From positions 558,001 through 622,000 of the forward strand of contig NZ_VIJZ01000002.1 of the NCBI RefSeq assembly GCF_006874425.1: DNA of 64,000 nucleotides. Direction: 5' to 3'. This DNA is from Paenibacillus ottowii. GTDB taxonomy: Bacteria; Bacillota; Bacilli; Paenibacillales; Paenibacillaceae. The notes under the pieces were generated by a model. It was not told the origin of the DNA. It searched no databases and saw nothing but the letters and a program-made list of their open reading frames with translations. The translations under genes were made by a program, and so were the position numbers. Every line of letters starts with the position of its first letter. Positions within the stretch are counted from its first letter, which is position 1. Positions 63,295-64,000 of the stretch are shown here, in pieces.

Positions 63295-64000
63295 TCAGAA
63301 CGGAGATGTGGGTAAGAGAATTCTGCGAACAGCTTGTCCCTCGTGAAGCACCTCCCACCTAATTCTGCCTCCCTGGGTCCAGTACATCGCGATATTTTCC
63401 AGATTTCTCTCCTCTAGAAGAATTTGAGAAACTTTCTCGCCTACTTTTCCTGAAAGAAGTGCGCTTGTATTTGTGTCTTCTCCGCCTTCCCCGATAAAGA
63501 TTGGAATAGCTGCTCCTCCCGGCTCGTTGCCCATGCCGACTGTTTCGATAAGCTGTCTTAGACCCGTGAGCAGCTCTTCCCGTGAGCTCGCTACGATTGC
63601 CGTCCGGCACTTCATCGCTTCACGGCCTGTCTGAAGTGTGAAAGCAATATCATGTAAGGAAAGCTCATTCTGCCGCTCCACATATTCGAGTAATTGACTC
63701 GCGAAAGCCTTCAGACGCTCCCAGTTTATGTCTGAGAGAACCACAACTTCGGTCTGATCTGCAACTTGTAGCTGGACAGCTTCTTTTGGCGAAGGGATGT
63801 ATTCTTCCAGAATAAAATGAACATTAGATCCACCAGCACCGAAGGAGCTTACCGTTGCCCGCAGCGGGCATTCCCTCTCTTCTCCTTCGAGCTCTATTAC
63901 AGGCCGCTTCCATTCCTGAAGCTCCCGCTGCAGATAAAATGGGGTATTGCTGAAAGTAAGATTGGGATTCAGCTTCTCCGCTTTAATAGTGGGAACCAGC
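63295..64000 (-). CDS. Polyketide synthase subunit, C-terminal end (ketosynthase and linker; partial)
   Basis: The frame is open to the window edge. The first visible residues are the end of a ketosynthase: LVPTIKAEKLNPNLTFSNTPFYLQRELQEWKRPVI then SSFGAGGSNVHFILEE, holding the third catalytic His in SNVH (normally SNAH). The post-KS linker follows (LSLHDIAFTLQTGREAM...RIRWEVLHEGQAVRRILLPTSPF) and stops exactly at the PTYPF-type end where the next domain would begin. The subunit thus ends in a KS, a split-module arrangement known from trans-AT systems. The rest of the gene lies beyond 64000. Confidence 0.85.
   Translation of the reverse strand, partial: LVPTIKAEKLNPNLTFSNTPFYLQRELQEWKRPVIELEGEERECPLRATVSSFGAGGSNVHFILEEYIPSPKEAVQLQVADQTEVVVLSDINWERLKAFASQLLEYVERQNELSLHDIAFTLQTGREAMKCRTAIVASSREELLTGLRQLIETVGMGNEPGGAAIPIFIGEGGEDTNTSALLSGKVGEKVSQILLEERNLENIAMYWTQGGRIRWEVLHEGQAVRRILLPTSPF

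Noticed and set aside
1..64000. CRISPR arrays, insertion sequences, prophage or integrase genes
   Set aside because: No regularly spaced direct repeats, transposase or integrase frames, or target-site duplications were seen on reading the window.

Overview
The window comes from a low-to-mid-GC Firmicute and looks like a Paenibacillus, probably of the P. polymyxa group. The pointers are AGGAGG-type ribosome binding sites, a PBP1A with fibronectin III repeats at its C terminus, ccpA next to a bacillithiol-related ytxJ, YesM/YesN-type carbohydrate regulation, SLH and Ig-like surface proteins, a GH53/GH42 galactan system and a trans-AT polyketide cluster. The genus is inferred from gene content; no search was run.

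Positions 1-22800 are mostly housekeeping. They hold the 3' end of a penicillin-binding protein, acsA divergent from acuA, mtnN, ccpA, ytxJ, a zinc-ribbon protein, a DJ-1/PfpI protein, a GlcNAc-type PTS permease overlapping a PTS Enzyme I gene, a CoA-binding protein, a divergent aroA (EPSP synthase), a rhodanese, gnd, a DUF1054 protein, an MFS transporter, an Orn/Lys/Arg decarboxylase and several small conserved proteins. A tRNA-Val(GAC) gene lies at 23759-23830.

Positions 23930-35240 form a compact nitrate-assimilation island: nirB-nirD and nasB-nasC on the minus strand, a nitrate MFS transporter on the plus strand, and between them a two-gene unit encoding an ANTAR-domain antiterminator and a TrpD2/YbiB-like protein. 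All three structural units have the same control layout. A TTGACA -35 box is overlapped by a GlnR/TnrA-like TGTNA-N7-TNACA box. A leader then carries two hairpins with six-base loops having A at position 1 and G at position 4, and the second hairpin shares sequence with an intrinsic terminator. Nitrogen status probably controls initiation, and the ANTAR protein controls read-through. The ANTAR protein has lost the receiver aspartate and there is no NasS-type sensor, so the co-transcribed TrpD2-like protein is a candidate signalling partner. This is the most interesting system in the window.

Positions 35260-52760 hold maeA with an AEC-family permease, a chemoreceptor, and a galactan utilisation locus (YesMN-type two-component system, solute-binding protein, two permeases, GH42, GH53). 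Small proteins and a NucB-like nuclease follow. Positions 52790-57000 encode a large Ig-like repeat surface protein, ung behind a leader with competing hairpins, and an SLH-type exported protein.

Positions 57037-64000 are the downstream end of a trans-AT polyketide cluster on the minus strand: the end of a PKS subunit finishing in a ketosynthase, an SDR, an acyl-hydrolase-like AT, an AT-enoylreductase fusion (PksE type), and an aspartyl-tRNA synthetase. The synthetase has the motif-2 sequence of alphaproteobacterial enzymes rather than that of Bacillus AspRS. It is therefore a plausible horizontally acquired second copy and possible self-resistance gene for the cluster's product.
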